DNA from: Raineyella sp. LH-20
Lineage (GTDB): Bacteria; Actinomycetota; Actinomycetes; Propionibacteriales; Propionibacteriaceae
Assembly: GCF_033110965.1 (NCBI RefSeq)
Contig: NZ_CP137003.1
Span: 1,488,001 to 1,552,000, forward strand
DNA length: 64,000 nt
Reading direction: 5' to 3'
Within the stretch, counting starts at the first letter, position 1. Every line of letters begins with the position of its first letter. This document shows positions 26,577 through 34,487 of the stretch, in pieces. The notes beneath the pieces were generated by a model that saw nothing but the letters and a program-made list of their open reading frames with translations, ran no database searches and was not told the DNA's origin. The translations under genes were made by a program, and so were the position numbers.

Positions 26577-27446
26577 TCAGCCCGCGAATTCGATCAGCCG
26601 ACGCTCGGAACGGGGCACCGCCCGCGCGTCGTCGCTCAGCGAGAGGCGCGGGACGGCCTTCATCAGGCCTTGGGTGTACGGATGCTGCGGAGCCAGCAAG
26701 ATGTCCTGGGCAGGTCCGTTCTCCAGGATCTGGCCGCGTCGCATCACCGCCACGTGAGTGCACACGTGTGCGACGACGCCGAAGTCGTGGGTCACGATGA
26801 GAATCGATGTCTTGAGCTCGTCGTTGATCGTGAGGAGCAGGTCGAGGATCTGCTTCTGGACGGTGGCGTCCAGCGCCGTCGTGGGCTCATCAGCGAAGAG
26901 CAGCTCCGGCTGGCCGGCCAGGGCCATCGCGATGACGACCCGCTGGCGCTGGCCGCCGGACAGCTCGTGCGGGTAGGCCTTCATCCGCCGTTCCGGGTCA
27001 GGGAGGGCGACCTTCTCGAGGGCGTCGAGCGCCATCGCCCTCGCGGTCGGCACGTTGACACCGTGCAGGCGGAAGACCTCGATGAGTTGTGCGCCGATCG
27101 TGAAGGACGGGTCGAGCGCGCTCAGCGCGTTCTGCGACACCATGCCGATGTGGTTGCCGCGGATCTGCTGCAGTTCGGCTTCGGACTTCAGCAGCAGGTC
27201 CTCACCGCGGAACAGGATCTGCCCGCTGGTGACCCGGGCCCGACGCGTCCCGAGGAGACCGAGCACGGTGAGCGAGGTGACGGACTTGCCCGACCCCGAC
27301 TCGCCGACGAGGCCGAGGATCGATCCGCGCTCGACGGTCAGGTTGACGTTCCTGACCGCGTGGACGATTCCGGTGTCGGTGTGGAAGTCGACGCTGAGGT
27401 CCTTGACCTCGAGCAGGGGCTCGTGAGACTGGGGTGTGAACGGCAT
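26577..27446 (-). CDS. ABC transporter ATPase, OppD/DppD type
   Basis: 289 residues from the ATG at 27446, one base after the stop of the permease gene. Walker [16 protein letters not shown], signature [15 protein letters not shown], Walker [14 protein letters not shown], switch His in LIVTHDFG and the C-terminal peptide-transporter segment [16 protein letters not shown] are present. The last segment normally reads HPYTxxLLxAVP with a cysteine cluster after it; no cysteine cluster is seen here. It pairs with the OppF-type ATPase to drive the importer. Confidence 0.92.
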   Translation of the reverse strand: MPFTPQSHEPLLEVKDLSVDFHTDTGIVHAVRNVNLTVERGSILGLVGESGSGKSVTSLTVLGLLGTRRARVTSGQILFRGEDLLLKSEAELQQIRGNHIGMVSQNALSALDPSFTIGAQLIEVFRLHGVNVPTARAMALDALEKVALPDPERRMKAYPHELSGGQRQRVVIAMALAGQPELLFADEPTTALDATVQKQILDLLLTINDELKTSILIVTHDFGVVAHVCTHVAVMRRGQILENGPAQDILLAPQHPYTQGLMKAVPRLSLSDDARAVPRSERRLIEFAG

Positions 27447-27447
27447 G

Positions 27448-28350
27448 TCAGCTCGTCTGCTTCCTGGGGTCGAGGGCGTCACGTACGCCATCGCCGACGA
27501 GGTTGAAGGCGAGTGCGACGATGAGGATCATCAGGCCGGGGATCGTGGCGACGTGGAACTTCCCCTCGAGAAGGACGCTTGCTCCGTCGGACGTCATGAT
27601 TCCCCAGTCCGGTGTGGGCGGGACGACGCCGACCCCGAGGAACGACAGACCGGACGCCACGACGATCATCAGGCCGCACAGCGTCGTGGCGTACACCACG
27701 AGTGCCGTGACCACGTTCGGGGCGAGTTCGCGGAAGAGCAACTCGGACGTCGTGGCGCCGTAGGCGCGAGCGGCTTCGATGTACTCCTTCTGTGACTCCT
27801 GCACCGCCGCCGTGTAGGCGACGCGGGCCATGTAGGGGATCAGGGTGATCCCGATGGCCAGCATGATGTTGCCCAGCCCGGCACCGAGGACGGCCCCGAG
27901 CGCGATGGCAAGGAGCACCAGCGGGAACGCGAACAGGACGTCGAGGACTCGCATCAGGATCTCGCTCCCGACGCCTTTCGCATAGCCGGCCAGTAGTCCG
28001 ATCATCAGGGCGATCGGGAAGACGACCGCGACCGGCACCACCGCGACGGTCAGCGAAAGGCGTCCCCCGAAGAGGAGCCGGGACAGGATGTCCCGCCCTT
28101 GTCCGTCCAGGCCCAGCGGGTGGCCGGGAGTGCCGATCCCCGACAACCGCTGGGTGGAGTCGCCCACCGTCGGGGCGTACGGCGTGAGCAGCGGGGCCGC
28201 GATGGCGGCGAGTGCCACGACGATCAGGACGATCGCCGAGATCACCGCCAGGCGGTCCTTCGCGAACGCGCGGAGCCCGAGCTGGAGCCGGGACACCCGG
28301 TGCCGGCGGAGCACGACCGGGGTGTCGATGGAGATTTCTGCGGCGGTCAT
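27448..28350 (-). CDS. ABC transporter permease, DppC/OppC type
   Basis: 300 residues with six membrane helices. The N-terminal OppC segment (FAKDRLAVISAIVLIVVALA), the substrate-side motif GLDGQGRDILSRLLFGGRLSL and the cytoplasmic EAA loop (YIEAARAYGATTSELLFRELAPN) are clear. It overlaps the DppB-type gene by 4 bp and is followed after 1 bp by OppD. It forms half of the membrane channel of the importer. Confidence 0.92.
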   Translation of the reverse strand: MTAAEISIDTPVVLRRHRVSRLQLGLRAFAKDRLAVISAIVLIVVALAAIAAPLLTPYAPTVGDSTQRLSGIGTPGHPLGLDGQGRDILSRLLFGGRLSLTVAVVPVAVVFPIALMIGLLAGYAKGVGSEILMRVLDVLFAFPLVLLAIALGAVLGAGLGNIMLAIGITLIPYMARVAYTAAVQESQKEYIEAARAYGATTSELLFRELAPNVVTALVVYATTLCGLMIVVASGLSFLGVGVVPPTPDWGIMTSDGASVLLEGKFHVATIPGLMILIVALAFNLVGDGVRDALDPRKQTS

Positions 28351-29303
28351 GCGCCCGCCCTCCTTCTCGTACGCGGGTCAAGGAAGGTGACTGCAACGTC
28401 GGTCAGCAGGTTGATCAGCACGAAGACCAGGGCGATGAACAGGACTCCGGCCTGCACCACCGGGATGTCGCGCTGGGTGATGGACGTGTAGAGCTGCTGC
28501 CCGAGCCCGGGCCAGCCGAACACGACCTCGACGAAGATGACCCCACCGAGCAGGTAGCCGACCTGCAGACCGATCACCGTGGCGATCGGCGGAAGGGCGT
28601 TGCGAAGGCCGTGCTTCCACAGCAGCGACCGCTCGGGCAGACCGGATGCGCGCAGCGTCCTGATGTAGTCCTGGGAGAGGACATCCACCATGGCGCTCCG
28701 GGACATCCGTGCGATCACGGCGAGCGGCACCAGCGCCGCCGCGATCGCAGGCATCACCAGATGCAGCAACAGGTCGGGCGTGCCGCCGGGAAAGCGGCTG
28801 TTGTACATCCCGGAGGTCGGGAACCAGTCGAGCGTGACCCCGAAGACACCGATGAGGACGAGTCCGAACCAGTAGACCGGGACGCTGGCGCCGGCCAGCG
28901 AGATGAACATCGCCACCCGGTCGAAGATGCTGTGCTGATATCGGGCGGCGATGATCCCGAGCGGGACCCCGACCACGATGCACAGCACCAGCGCAGCGAC
29001 GCTGAGGATGATCGTGTTCCCGAACCTGGGGACGATCACCTCCGACACGTCCTTGTTCACCGTCAGCGAGCGGCCGAGATCGCCGTGCAGCAGATTGACG
29101 ATGTACTGGACGAACTGAACGGGCAGAGGCCTGTCGAGGCCGAGCTGGCGGCGGACCTCGATGACCGCCTCTTTCGTCGCCCCCATCCCGAGGATGGCGC
29201 GGGCCGGGTCCCCTGGGACGAGCTGGATCAGGAGGAAGACGACCAGGCTGACGCCGAAGAGCACCAGGAGGGTGGAGAGCAGCCGCTTGCCGATGAACAC
29301 CAT
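28347..29303 (-). CDS. ABC transporter permease, DppB/OppB type
   Basis: 318 residues from the ATG at 29303 with six membrane helices. The first helix FIGKRLLSTLLVLFGVSLVV followed by LIQLVPGDPAR is the DppB signature, and the EAA loop YIRTLRASGLPERSLLWKHGLRNA is present. A longer frame into the substrate-binding gene was rejected. The start lies 5 bp after the upstream stop, so translation is probably coupled. It pairs with the DppC-type permease. Confidence 0.9.
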   Translation of the reverse strand: MVFIGKRLLSTLLVLFGVSLVVFLLIQLVPGDPARAILGMGATKEAVIEVRRQLGLDRPLPVQFVQYIVNLLHGDLGRSLTVNKDVSEVIVPRFGNTIILSVAALVLCIVVGVPLGIIAARYQHSIFDRVAMFISLAGASVPVYWFGLVLIGVFGVTLDWFPTSGMYNSRFPGGTPDLLLHLVMPAIAAALVPLAVIARMSRSAMVDVLSQDYIRTLRASGLPERSLLWKHGLRNALPPIATVIGLQVGYLLGGVIFVEVVFGWPGLGQQLYTSITQRDIPVVQAGVLFIALVFVLINLLTDVAVTFLDPRTRRRAGA

Positions 29304-29308
29304 CCGGG

Positions 29309-30946
29309 TCACCCCTTGTCGATGCTGACGCTCGTGAGGTCGTACCACTCCTCGCTCGGGGACACGAAGCCCTTCACGTACGGAGCGAGGACGTACGGCG
29401 CCTTGTCGTTGACGACCGGCGCCAGGGCGTTGTCCGCCACCACGATGTCGTTGGCCTGCTGCCAGAACTTGTCGGCCGTGGCCTCGTCGGTGGCCGTGAT
29501 CGCCTTGTTCATCGTGTCCATCAGCGGCTGGCTGCAGTAGTGGCCGACATTGGGACCGTTCGGCGCCTGGAGGGTGCATGAGGTGACGATGTAGAGCCAG
29601 TACGGCGTGGTCATGCCCCAGGACATCTGCGCCATGCCGGTGCCCTCGGGCGAACCCTGCGCCCACGTCCCGAGATAGGAGATCCACTCCTGGGTCTGTA
29701 CGTTCACCGTGATGCCGATATCGGCGAGGTTCCGCTGGAGGTACTCGGCCATGTCCTTCGGGATGATCTGGCCGGAGCCGTCGACCGAGGTCGTCAGCGT
29801 CGTGGTGAAGCCGTCCTGCAGGCCGACCGAGGCGAGAAGCCTCTTGGCCTCCTCGATGTTGCGGGCGTACGCCGCGGTCCGCTTGGTGTACGCGCTGTTG
29901 GCCGGCGCCTGGATGTCGTACGCCGCGTTCGTCGTGTCGCGCAGCAGGTCGTGCGACATGCCTTCGCGGTCGATGGCGAGGTTGATCGCCTTACGGACCT
30001 CCGGGATCGAGGTGTACTTGTCCGTCATGTTGAAGCTCAGGTACCAGACGTGGGGCGGTGTGCCCTCGGAGACCTGGAAGCCGGCCTTGGCCAGACCATC
30101 GACGGAATCGGGGCTCGGCACCGCGATCATGTCGACGTCGCCGGAACGCAGCGCGGCCACTCGCGCCGAGGCGTCGGGAACCGGGCGGAACACGACACCC
30201 TCCAGCTTGGGCTTGGTCCCCCAGTAGTCCTCGTTGCGGTCAAGGACGATGCGCTCGCCCCGTACCCGCTCCACGAACGTGAACGGACCCGTGCCGACCG
30301 GGTGATCGGCGATGTCGTTGCCGTACTTCTTCAGTGCGGTCGGACTGATGATCGCCGTCGACCCGTTGCCACCCTGGGCGAGCATCCGGAGGAACGGCGA
30401 GAACGGCTGGCTGAGTGACACGACGACGGTCTTGTCATCGGTCGCCTCGACGCCGGTGACGTACTGCCAGATGAAGCTGGTCTGACCCGCGGCCTTGGCG
30501 TTGTACTCCGGGGAGTCCTTCTTCCACATGCGGTCGATGTTGTAGACCACCGCGGCGGCGTCGAGCGGCGTGCCGTCCTGGAACTTCACGCCCTGACGGA
30601 TGTGGAACGTGTAGGTCTTGCCGTCCTCGGAGATGTCCCAGGACTCGGCGAGGGCCGGCTTCAGGGCAGGTACGGCGGCCTTGTCGGACGGGGTGGTGAG
30701 GTCCTCGGTCACCAGGGGCTCGAAGATCTGGCTGTTGATGCGCCAGGTCACCCAGCCGCCGGCGACCTGTGGGTCGAGGATGTCCGCTTCGGACTCGATC
30801 CCGATGACGAGGGTCTGCTGCGCAGCTGCGTTGTTGGAACCGGAGGCTGCGCCGGAGCACCCGCTGAGGGCGAGAGTCGCCGCGAGGGCCACAGCTGCCA
30901 CGCCGGCCACTCGGCGTGCCAGCGATGTACGTCGGATTCCGCTCAT
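29309..30946 (-). CDS. Peptide/nickel-type ABC substrate-binding lipoprotein (SBP_bac_5)
   Basis: 545 residues from the ATG at 30946. The signal peptide is twin-arginine-like at its start (SGIRRTSLARR) and ends at a lipobox LALSGC, with lipid-modified C30. The mature protein has family-5 blocks: EPLVTEDL, LAESWDISEDGKTYTFHIRQGVKFQDGTPL, GTGPFTF and NEDYWGTKPKLEGVVFR. Family 5 binds peptides, nickel complexes, opines and varied polar organics. First gene of the 15-gene run, behind a divergent LuxR regulator and a large inverted repeat. Inferred ligand: the amide or ureide attacked by the two amidases. A nickel chelate for urease is the alternative. Confidence 0.88.
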   Translation of the reverse strand: MSGIRRTSLARRVAGVAAVALAATLALSGCSGAASGSNNAAAQQTLVIGIESEADILDPQVAGGWVTWRINSQIFEPLVTEDLTTPSDKAAVPALKPALAESWDISEDGKTYTFHIRQGVKFQDGTPLDAAAVVYNIDRMWKKDSPEYNAKAAGQTSFIWQYVTGVEATDDKTVVVSLSQPFSPFLRMLAQGGNGSTAIISPTALKKYGNDIADHPVGTGPFTFVERVRGERIVLDRNEDYWGTKPKLEGVVFRPVPDASARVAALRSGDVDMIAVPSPDSVDGLAKAGFQVSEGTPPHVWYLSFNMTDKYTSIPEVRKAINLAIDREGMSHDLLRDTTNAAYDIQAPANSAYTKRTAAYARNIEEAKRLLASVGLQDGFTTTLTTSVDGSGQIIPKDMAEYLQRNLADIGITVNVQTQEWISYLGTWAQGSPEGTGMAQMSWGMTTPYWLYIVTSCTLQAPNGPNVGHYCSQPLMDTMNKAITATDEATADKFWQQANDIVVADNALAPVVNDKAPYVLAPYVKGFVSPSEEWYDLTSVSIDKG

Positions 30947-30981
30947 GTGATCTGGGGTCCTTGTCTGCCGGGAGGGTGGTG

Positions 30982-31042
30982 AACGCACAGCGCTGACCCG
31001 ACGACTGTCAGGTGACTCGTCGTCGGGTCAGCGCTTTGCGTT
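30982..31042. promoter_or_regulatory. Large inverted repeat between the SBP operon and luxR
   Basis: Perfect 16-bp arms (AGCGCTGACCCGACGA 30989-31004; TCGTCGGGTCAGCGCT 31020-31035) around a 15-nt centre. With one mismatch the arms extend by six more base pairs to 30982 and 31042. It lies 36 bp before the SBP start in the 271-bp divergent intergenic region. It could be an operator for the adjacent LuxR protein or a leader hairpin. The rest of 30947-31217 is comparatively AT-rich promoter DNA. Confidence 0.7.
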
Positions 31043-31205
31043 GAAAGGACTCTATGTGCGGAGCGGATCTCGGTTGAATACGCTCTTTTACGTAACCGTG
31101 CGGGCTTTGTGACTCGGGATCTACAGGGATGTTTCGACCCGGTTTCATCACTCTGGTAATCGTTAAGGACGTGTTTCGGGTGGCTCGGGGTCGGCGTGTG
31201 CTGAC

Positions 31206-31211
31206 TAGTCT
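31206..31211 (+). promoter_or_regulatory. Leaderless -10 box for the LuxR gene
   Basis: TAGTCT ends 6 nt before the ATG at 31218, which would itself be about +1. No Shine-Dalgarno is present. Confidence 0.55.
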
Positions 31212-31217
31212 TTCCGC

Positions 31218-32207
31218 ATGAGGACCGCTGAGTACGTGCAGGCGGCGCTCGCCATCTCCTCCGCTGCGGGCGAAGAGCGTGCTGTGTCGGTTGAGCAGCA
31301 GGCCTTCGAGGTGCTGACTGAATTCCGTCGCCTGGTGCCGTGGTCAGGAATCGAGTTCGCACGGTGGGATGCCGCTTGCAGTGTGCACCGGACCCTTGTG
31401 CAGGTCGATTACCCGGGTGATGTGCTTGATCACCTCAATGGCCGCATGTTCGTCGATGACATCTGCTGGCCGGAACTCCATCGCGACCGTCGCACGTTGT
31501 CCTGGAAGGATATGACTTTCGACCCGGGTATCTCGGAATTCTATTCGAACGTCCTGGTCCCCAACGGTCTTGTCGAGGGGATGTACACGCCGTTGATGTC
31601 GTCCGACGGTCAGTACCGTGGGATGCTCACGCTCAACACCGACTCGTGGACGTTCCCCACTCCTGAGGCCAAAGCGGTCACCGACCAGCTCGTGCCGGTG
31701 CTGACCCGCCTCGTCGGGCGTTTGGCAGGCCCCGACGCAGGGCAGGCGCAGCGTACGAGTGATCAGATCGCGGTCGTCGACGCGTCGTTGTCGTTCAGCT
31801 CCGAGCTGAGCTCGGGTGTTGACGTCCCCGAGCATGTTCAGCTGGCGGTCGGCAAGGTCCTGATGTCCGGTGAGCGCCTCGCCCGGTTCCTGGTGTGGCC
31901 GGAGAGCGAGCCGCAACCCACCCACGTCTCGCTTTCGCTGGGATCTGCCGACGGTGACAGCATGTTGGTCGTCTGGCAGGAGGTGGCGCCGCCGCACGCA
32001 CTGACACGCCGGCAGCTGGACGTCGTCGCCGCGGTCGCGGACGGTCTTTCGAACCAGGAGATCGCGCGCAGACTCCAGGTCAGTCCACGCACGGTGACCA
32101 CCCACGTCGAACATATCCTCGTGCGTCTGGGGCTGTCCGGACGCTCGGCCGTCGTACGGATGGCGCTCGCCCAAGGGCTGTATCTGGTGGACGTGGCGGA
32201 CAGCTGA
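31218..32207 (+). CDS. LuxR family regulator with N-terminal GAF-like sensor
   Basis: 329 residues. Residues about 25-175 look like a GAF-type sensing domain (FEVLTEFRRLVPWSGIEFARWD, YTPLMSSDGQYRGMLTLNTD). Residues about 262-325 are a LuxR/FixJ helix-turn-helix: LTRRQLDVVAAVADGLSNQE, then IARRLQVSPRTVTTHVEHIL, then VRLGLSGRSAVVRMAL. No receiver domain is present, so it is not a classical response regulator. Divergent from the amidase-urease operon, it is the obvious candidate for controlling it, perhaps with the imported compound or a nitrogen signal as ligand. It appears to be translated from a leaderless mRNA. Confidence 0.85.
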   Translation: MRTAEYVQAALAISSAAGEERAVSVEQQAFEVLTEFRRLVPWSGIEFARWDAACSVHRTLVQVDYPGDVLDHLNGRMFVDDICWPELHRDRRTLSWKDMTFDPGISEFYSNVLVPNGLVEGMYTPLMSSDGQYRGMLTLNTDSWTFPTPEAKAVTDQLVPVLTRLVGRLAGPDAGQAQRTSDQIAVVDASLSFSSELSSGVDVPEHVQLAVGKVLMSGERLARFLVWPESEPQPTHVSLSLGSADGDSMLVVWQEVAPPHALTRRQLDVVAAVADGLSNQEIARRLQVSPRTVTTHVEHILVRLGLSGRSAVVRMALAQGLYLVDVADS

Positions 32208-32253
32208 GGCTGCCGCGCCGTCGGGCGCAGCGGTGAGGCCCTGCCGGTCCCCC

Positions 32254-33084
32254 TCAGGCCGTCGCCAGGGCGAGGCCGACCAGCGCCACGCTGAACATCG
32301 CCTCGGCCAAGCCGAGCTGTCGGGGAGTGAAGGCCGGCCCGCTGGGGCGCATCGGCCCGATCAGCGGCAGCGCGAGGGAGCGTACGGTCGTCAGGCCGAA
32401 GAAGACGGCCCACCACGGTGCGGCGTGGGCGAGCAGGGTGGCCAGGACCGCCACCGCCGTCGCGGCGACGTGCCAGCCGACCGAGAGGGCGAGGAAACCG
32501 GCGTTGCCGCGCTCGCGGATCATCGACTTCACGAAGAACACGGTGCCGCCGAAATAGCCCAGGCAGATCAGCGCCAGCCCCACCGCCCGGCCGACCGTCG
32601 GGGTGCCCCAGCCGTCGACCACCTCCAGCGGGGAGGCGAACCGGGCGACGAGCACCACCAGGCTCGCCGCGGCCACGGTCAGCAGCCCGCCGATCAGCGC
32701 GCGCTCACGGCGGCGGGCCGCGAGCAGCAGGGCGACGGCCAGGACGGGGACGAAGGGCACCGCCCAGCCGATCAGCGCCGGACCGGCCGACCACCAGGTC
32801 GCCACCCCGAGGACGGCGGCCGCTGCGGCGTACGTCACCGTCGGGCGCAGGTAGCGGTGCTGGCGGCGCGACTTCAGCCACAGGGAAGTGGCGTGGAAGG
32901 CGAAGTAGCCGACCACCCAGAACAGTCCCAAGAGCAGGGCGTACGCGGCGCCCTCACCGTCCCGGAACCGCTGCCAGGTGCCCAGGGACCACGGGATGAC
33001 GACCATCGCCCAGGCGCCGTGTTGGTTGGGCACCCAGCCGCCCGTGCGGTGGCGACGGGTGCGGGTCGAGGGTGCGGTGCTCAC
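32254..33084 (-). CDS. YwiC-like family integral membrane protein
   Basis: 276 residues from the GTG at 33084 with about eight membrane helices. The N-terminal GWVPNQHGAWAMVVIPWS is the signature of the YwiC-like family (PF14256), whose biochemical role is unknown; B. subtilis ywiC lies in a nitrate-respiration neighbourhood, but no such genes are here. Cytosolic loops contain the basic patches KSRRQHRY and AARRRERA. The start was chosen because TTTAAT lies 6 nt upstream (leaderless pattern) and the longer frame is arginine-rich low-complexity sequence. It is convergent with luxR. Confidence 0.85.
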   Translation of the reverse strand: MSTAPSTRTRRHRTGGWVPNQHGAWAMVVIPWSLGTWQRFRDGEGAAYALLLGLFWVVGYFAFHATSLWLKSRRQHRYLRPTVTYAAAAAVLGVATWWSAGPALIGWAVPFVPVLAVALLLAARRRERALIGGLLTVAAASLVVLVARFASPLEVVDGWGTPTVGRAVGLALICLGYFGGTVFFVKSMIRERGNAGFLALSVGWHVAATAVAVLATLLAHAAPWWAVFFGLTTVRSLALPLIGPMRPSGPAFTPRQLGLAEAMFSVALVGLALATA

Positions 33085-33090
33085 CGGATC

Positions 33091-33096
33091 ATTAAA
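33091..33096 (-). promoter_or_regulatory. Leaderless -10 box for the YwiC-like gene
   Basis: TTTAAT on the minus strand, 6 nt before the GTG at 33084; no Shine-Dalgarno. Confidence 0.5.
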
Positions 33097-33170
33097 CCTG
33101 ATCGTGCCGGAGGAAACGTTGTGGATCGTTCTCCCGAGGCGCCGAGCGGTCGATCCGCGCTGTCCGGATC

Positions 33171-33190
33171 GACGTTCCCGCGGGAACGTC
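33171..33190. repeat. GTTCCCGCGGGAAC palindrome, copy 2
   Basis: A perfect 20-bp palindrome GACGTTCCCGCGGGAACGTC, 22 bp past the methyltransferase stop; it shares 19 of 20 bases with the copy at 10857-10876. Confidence 0.55.
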
Positions 33191-33212
33191 GAGGCCTTCT
33201 CACGGCGTCGTC

Positions 33213-34394
33213 TCACCGTGCCGCGCGGATGCTCCGGGTGACCAGGTAGCTGCGGTCGCGCGTGATGATCTCGGTGGGGCCGACATCGCGGCGCAGGGCC
33301 GGCAGGTAGGGCAGGTGGGCGTTGTAGACGCACCACAGCTCACCGCCGGGGCGCAGCGCGCGGGCAGCGGTGCGGATCATCCGGAACGCCGGGCTGGAGT
33401 CCTTCGCCGTGCCGACGTGGAAGGGCGGATTGCACACCACCAGGTCGAGGTCGGCCGCCGGCCAGTCGGTGAGGGCGTCGGCGCGGCGTACGTCGATCGT
33501 CAGGCCGTTCGCGGCGGCGGTGGCCGCGGTGGCGGCGACGGCTGCCCGGGAGGTGTCGACGCCGGTGACATGCCAGCCGTTGCGGGCCAACACCGCGGCC
33601 AGGATGCCCGACCCGCAGCCCAGATCCACCGCCCGGTCGGCGCCGTCGCGGGGACACAGCGACGCGATCCGGTCCAGCAGCAGCCGGGTGCCGAGGTCGA
33701 GCCGGTTGCCGGCGAAGGTGGCGCCGTACGCCACGACGGTGAGGTCCGCCCCGTGGGGCGCTGTCGCGTTCGGTGCTGTTCCGGTGGGTGCTGTTCCGTT
33801 CGGCGCCGGCCTGTTCGGTTCTGCTGCGCCCACCTCCGACGCGGGCAGCACCGCGGTCCGGGGCCAGCTCGGCGCGGCGCCGGTCGCCCGTGCCGCCGGC
33901 AGTGGGGACGCGGCGTGCAGCACCCGGCACTTGCGCACCCCCAGGCTCGCCCGCACCTCGGCGAAGTGACCGGCGAGCACCTCGTTCATGCCACGGGTCA
34001 TGTGCTTCACCCGGGCACCGGCGACCAGCCGGACCTCCGGGTGGCAGTGCGCGGCGACCGCCTCGGCGAGCTCGTCCAGGGCGTTCAGATTGGCGGGCAG
34101 CCGCAGCAGCACGAGGCGTACGTCGCCCAGTCGCAGATCGTCCCAGGACTCGACGACGCCGCCGGGGATCGCCTCGCCCAGGGGCTCCTCGTCGGCCAGC
34201 AGATCGGCGCGGTGCAGCACCGTACGACCCTGACGGGCGAGCTCGGCGGCGAGGGCCGGCGCGTCGAGGACGAGCACCGGGGCCCGCCCGGAGCCGACGG
34301 CGGCGACGGCGACGGCGGCGGGGACGGCGGAGCCGGCCTCGACGGTGGCCGCCTCGGCCAGGATCAGGTCGTCGACGGCATCCAGGGTGAGCAC
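33213..34394 (-). CDS. Class I methyltransferase, RsmC/RlmG-like (rRNA guanine-N2 type)
   Basis: 393 residues from the GTG at 34394. The C-terminal half has the SAM site AVDLGCGSGILAAVLA and the catalytic NPPF motif (LVVCNPPFHVG) used by amino-group methyltransferases. The N-terminal half is a degenerate second domain, the duplicated layout of RsmC (16S rRNA) and RlmG (23S rRNA). Between them lies a low-complexity insert with NGTAPTGTAPNATAP repeats (about 33760-33815). A TAGGCT box 7 nt upstream supports the chosen start; the longer frame crosses the opposite-strand PPDK-regulator gene. Which rRNA base is modified cannot be read from the sequence. Confidence 0.82.
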   Translation of the reverse strand: MLTLDAVDDLILAEAATVEAGSAVPAAVAVAAVGSGRAPVLVLDAPALAAELARQGRTVLHRADLLADEEPLGEAIPGGVVESWDDLRLGDVRLVLLRLPANLNALDELAEAVAAHCHPEVRLVAGARVKHMTRGMNEVLAGHFAEVRASLGVRKCRVLHAASPLPAARATGAAPSWPRTAVLPASEVGAAEPNRPAPNGTAPTGTAPNATAPHGADLTVVAYGATFAGNRLDLGTRLLLDRIASLCPRDGADRAVDLGCGSGILAAVLARNGWHVTGVDTSRAAVAATAATAAANGLTIDVRRADALTDWPAADLDLVVCNPPFHVGTAKDSSPAFRMIRTAARALRPGGELWCVYNAHLPYLPALRRDVGPTEIITRDRSYLVTRSIRAAR

Positions 34395-34401
34395 GGTCGC
34401 C

Positions 34402-34407
34402 AGCCTA
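34402..34407 (-). promoter_or_regulatory. Leaderless -10 box for the methyltransferase gene
   Basis: TAGGCT on the minus strand, 7 nt before the GTG at 34394. Confidence 0.5.
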
Positions 34408-34474
34408 TCGGGCCGCCGCCGAGCAGCCTGTTCCTCAACTGGTATCCACCTGCAGACCACTGAAGGGGGAGCGC

Positions 34475-34480
34475 TAGGGT
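34475..34480 (+). promoter_or_regulatory. Leaderless -10 box for the PPDK regulator gene
   Basis: TAGGGT, 7 nt before the GTG at 34488; no Shine-Dalgarno. Confidence 0.5.
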
Positions 34481-34487
34481 TCTGACC

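Noticed and set aside
25714-30946. Nickel importer (Nik-type) serving the urease
   Set aside because: Family 5 receptors include NikA, but two amidase genes lie between importer and urease and no metal-binding motif is visible in the receptor. Kept only as an alternative.
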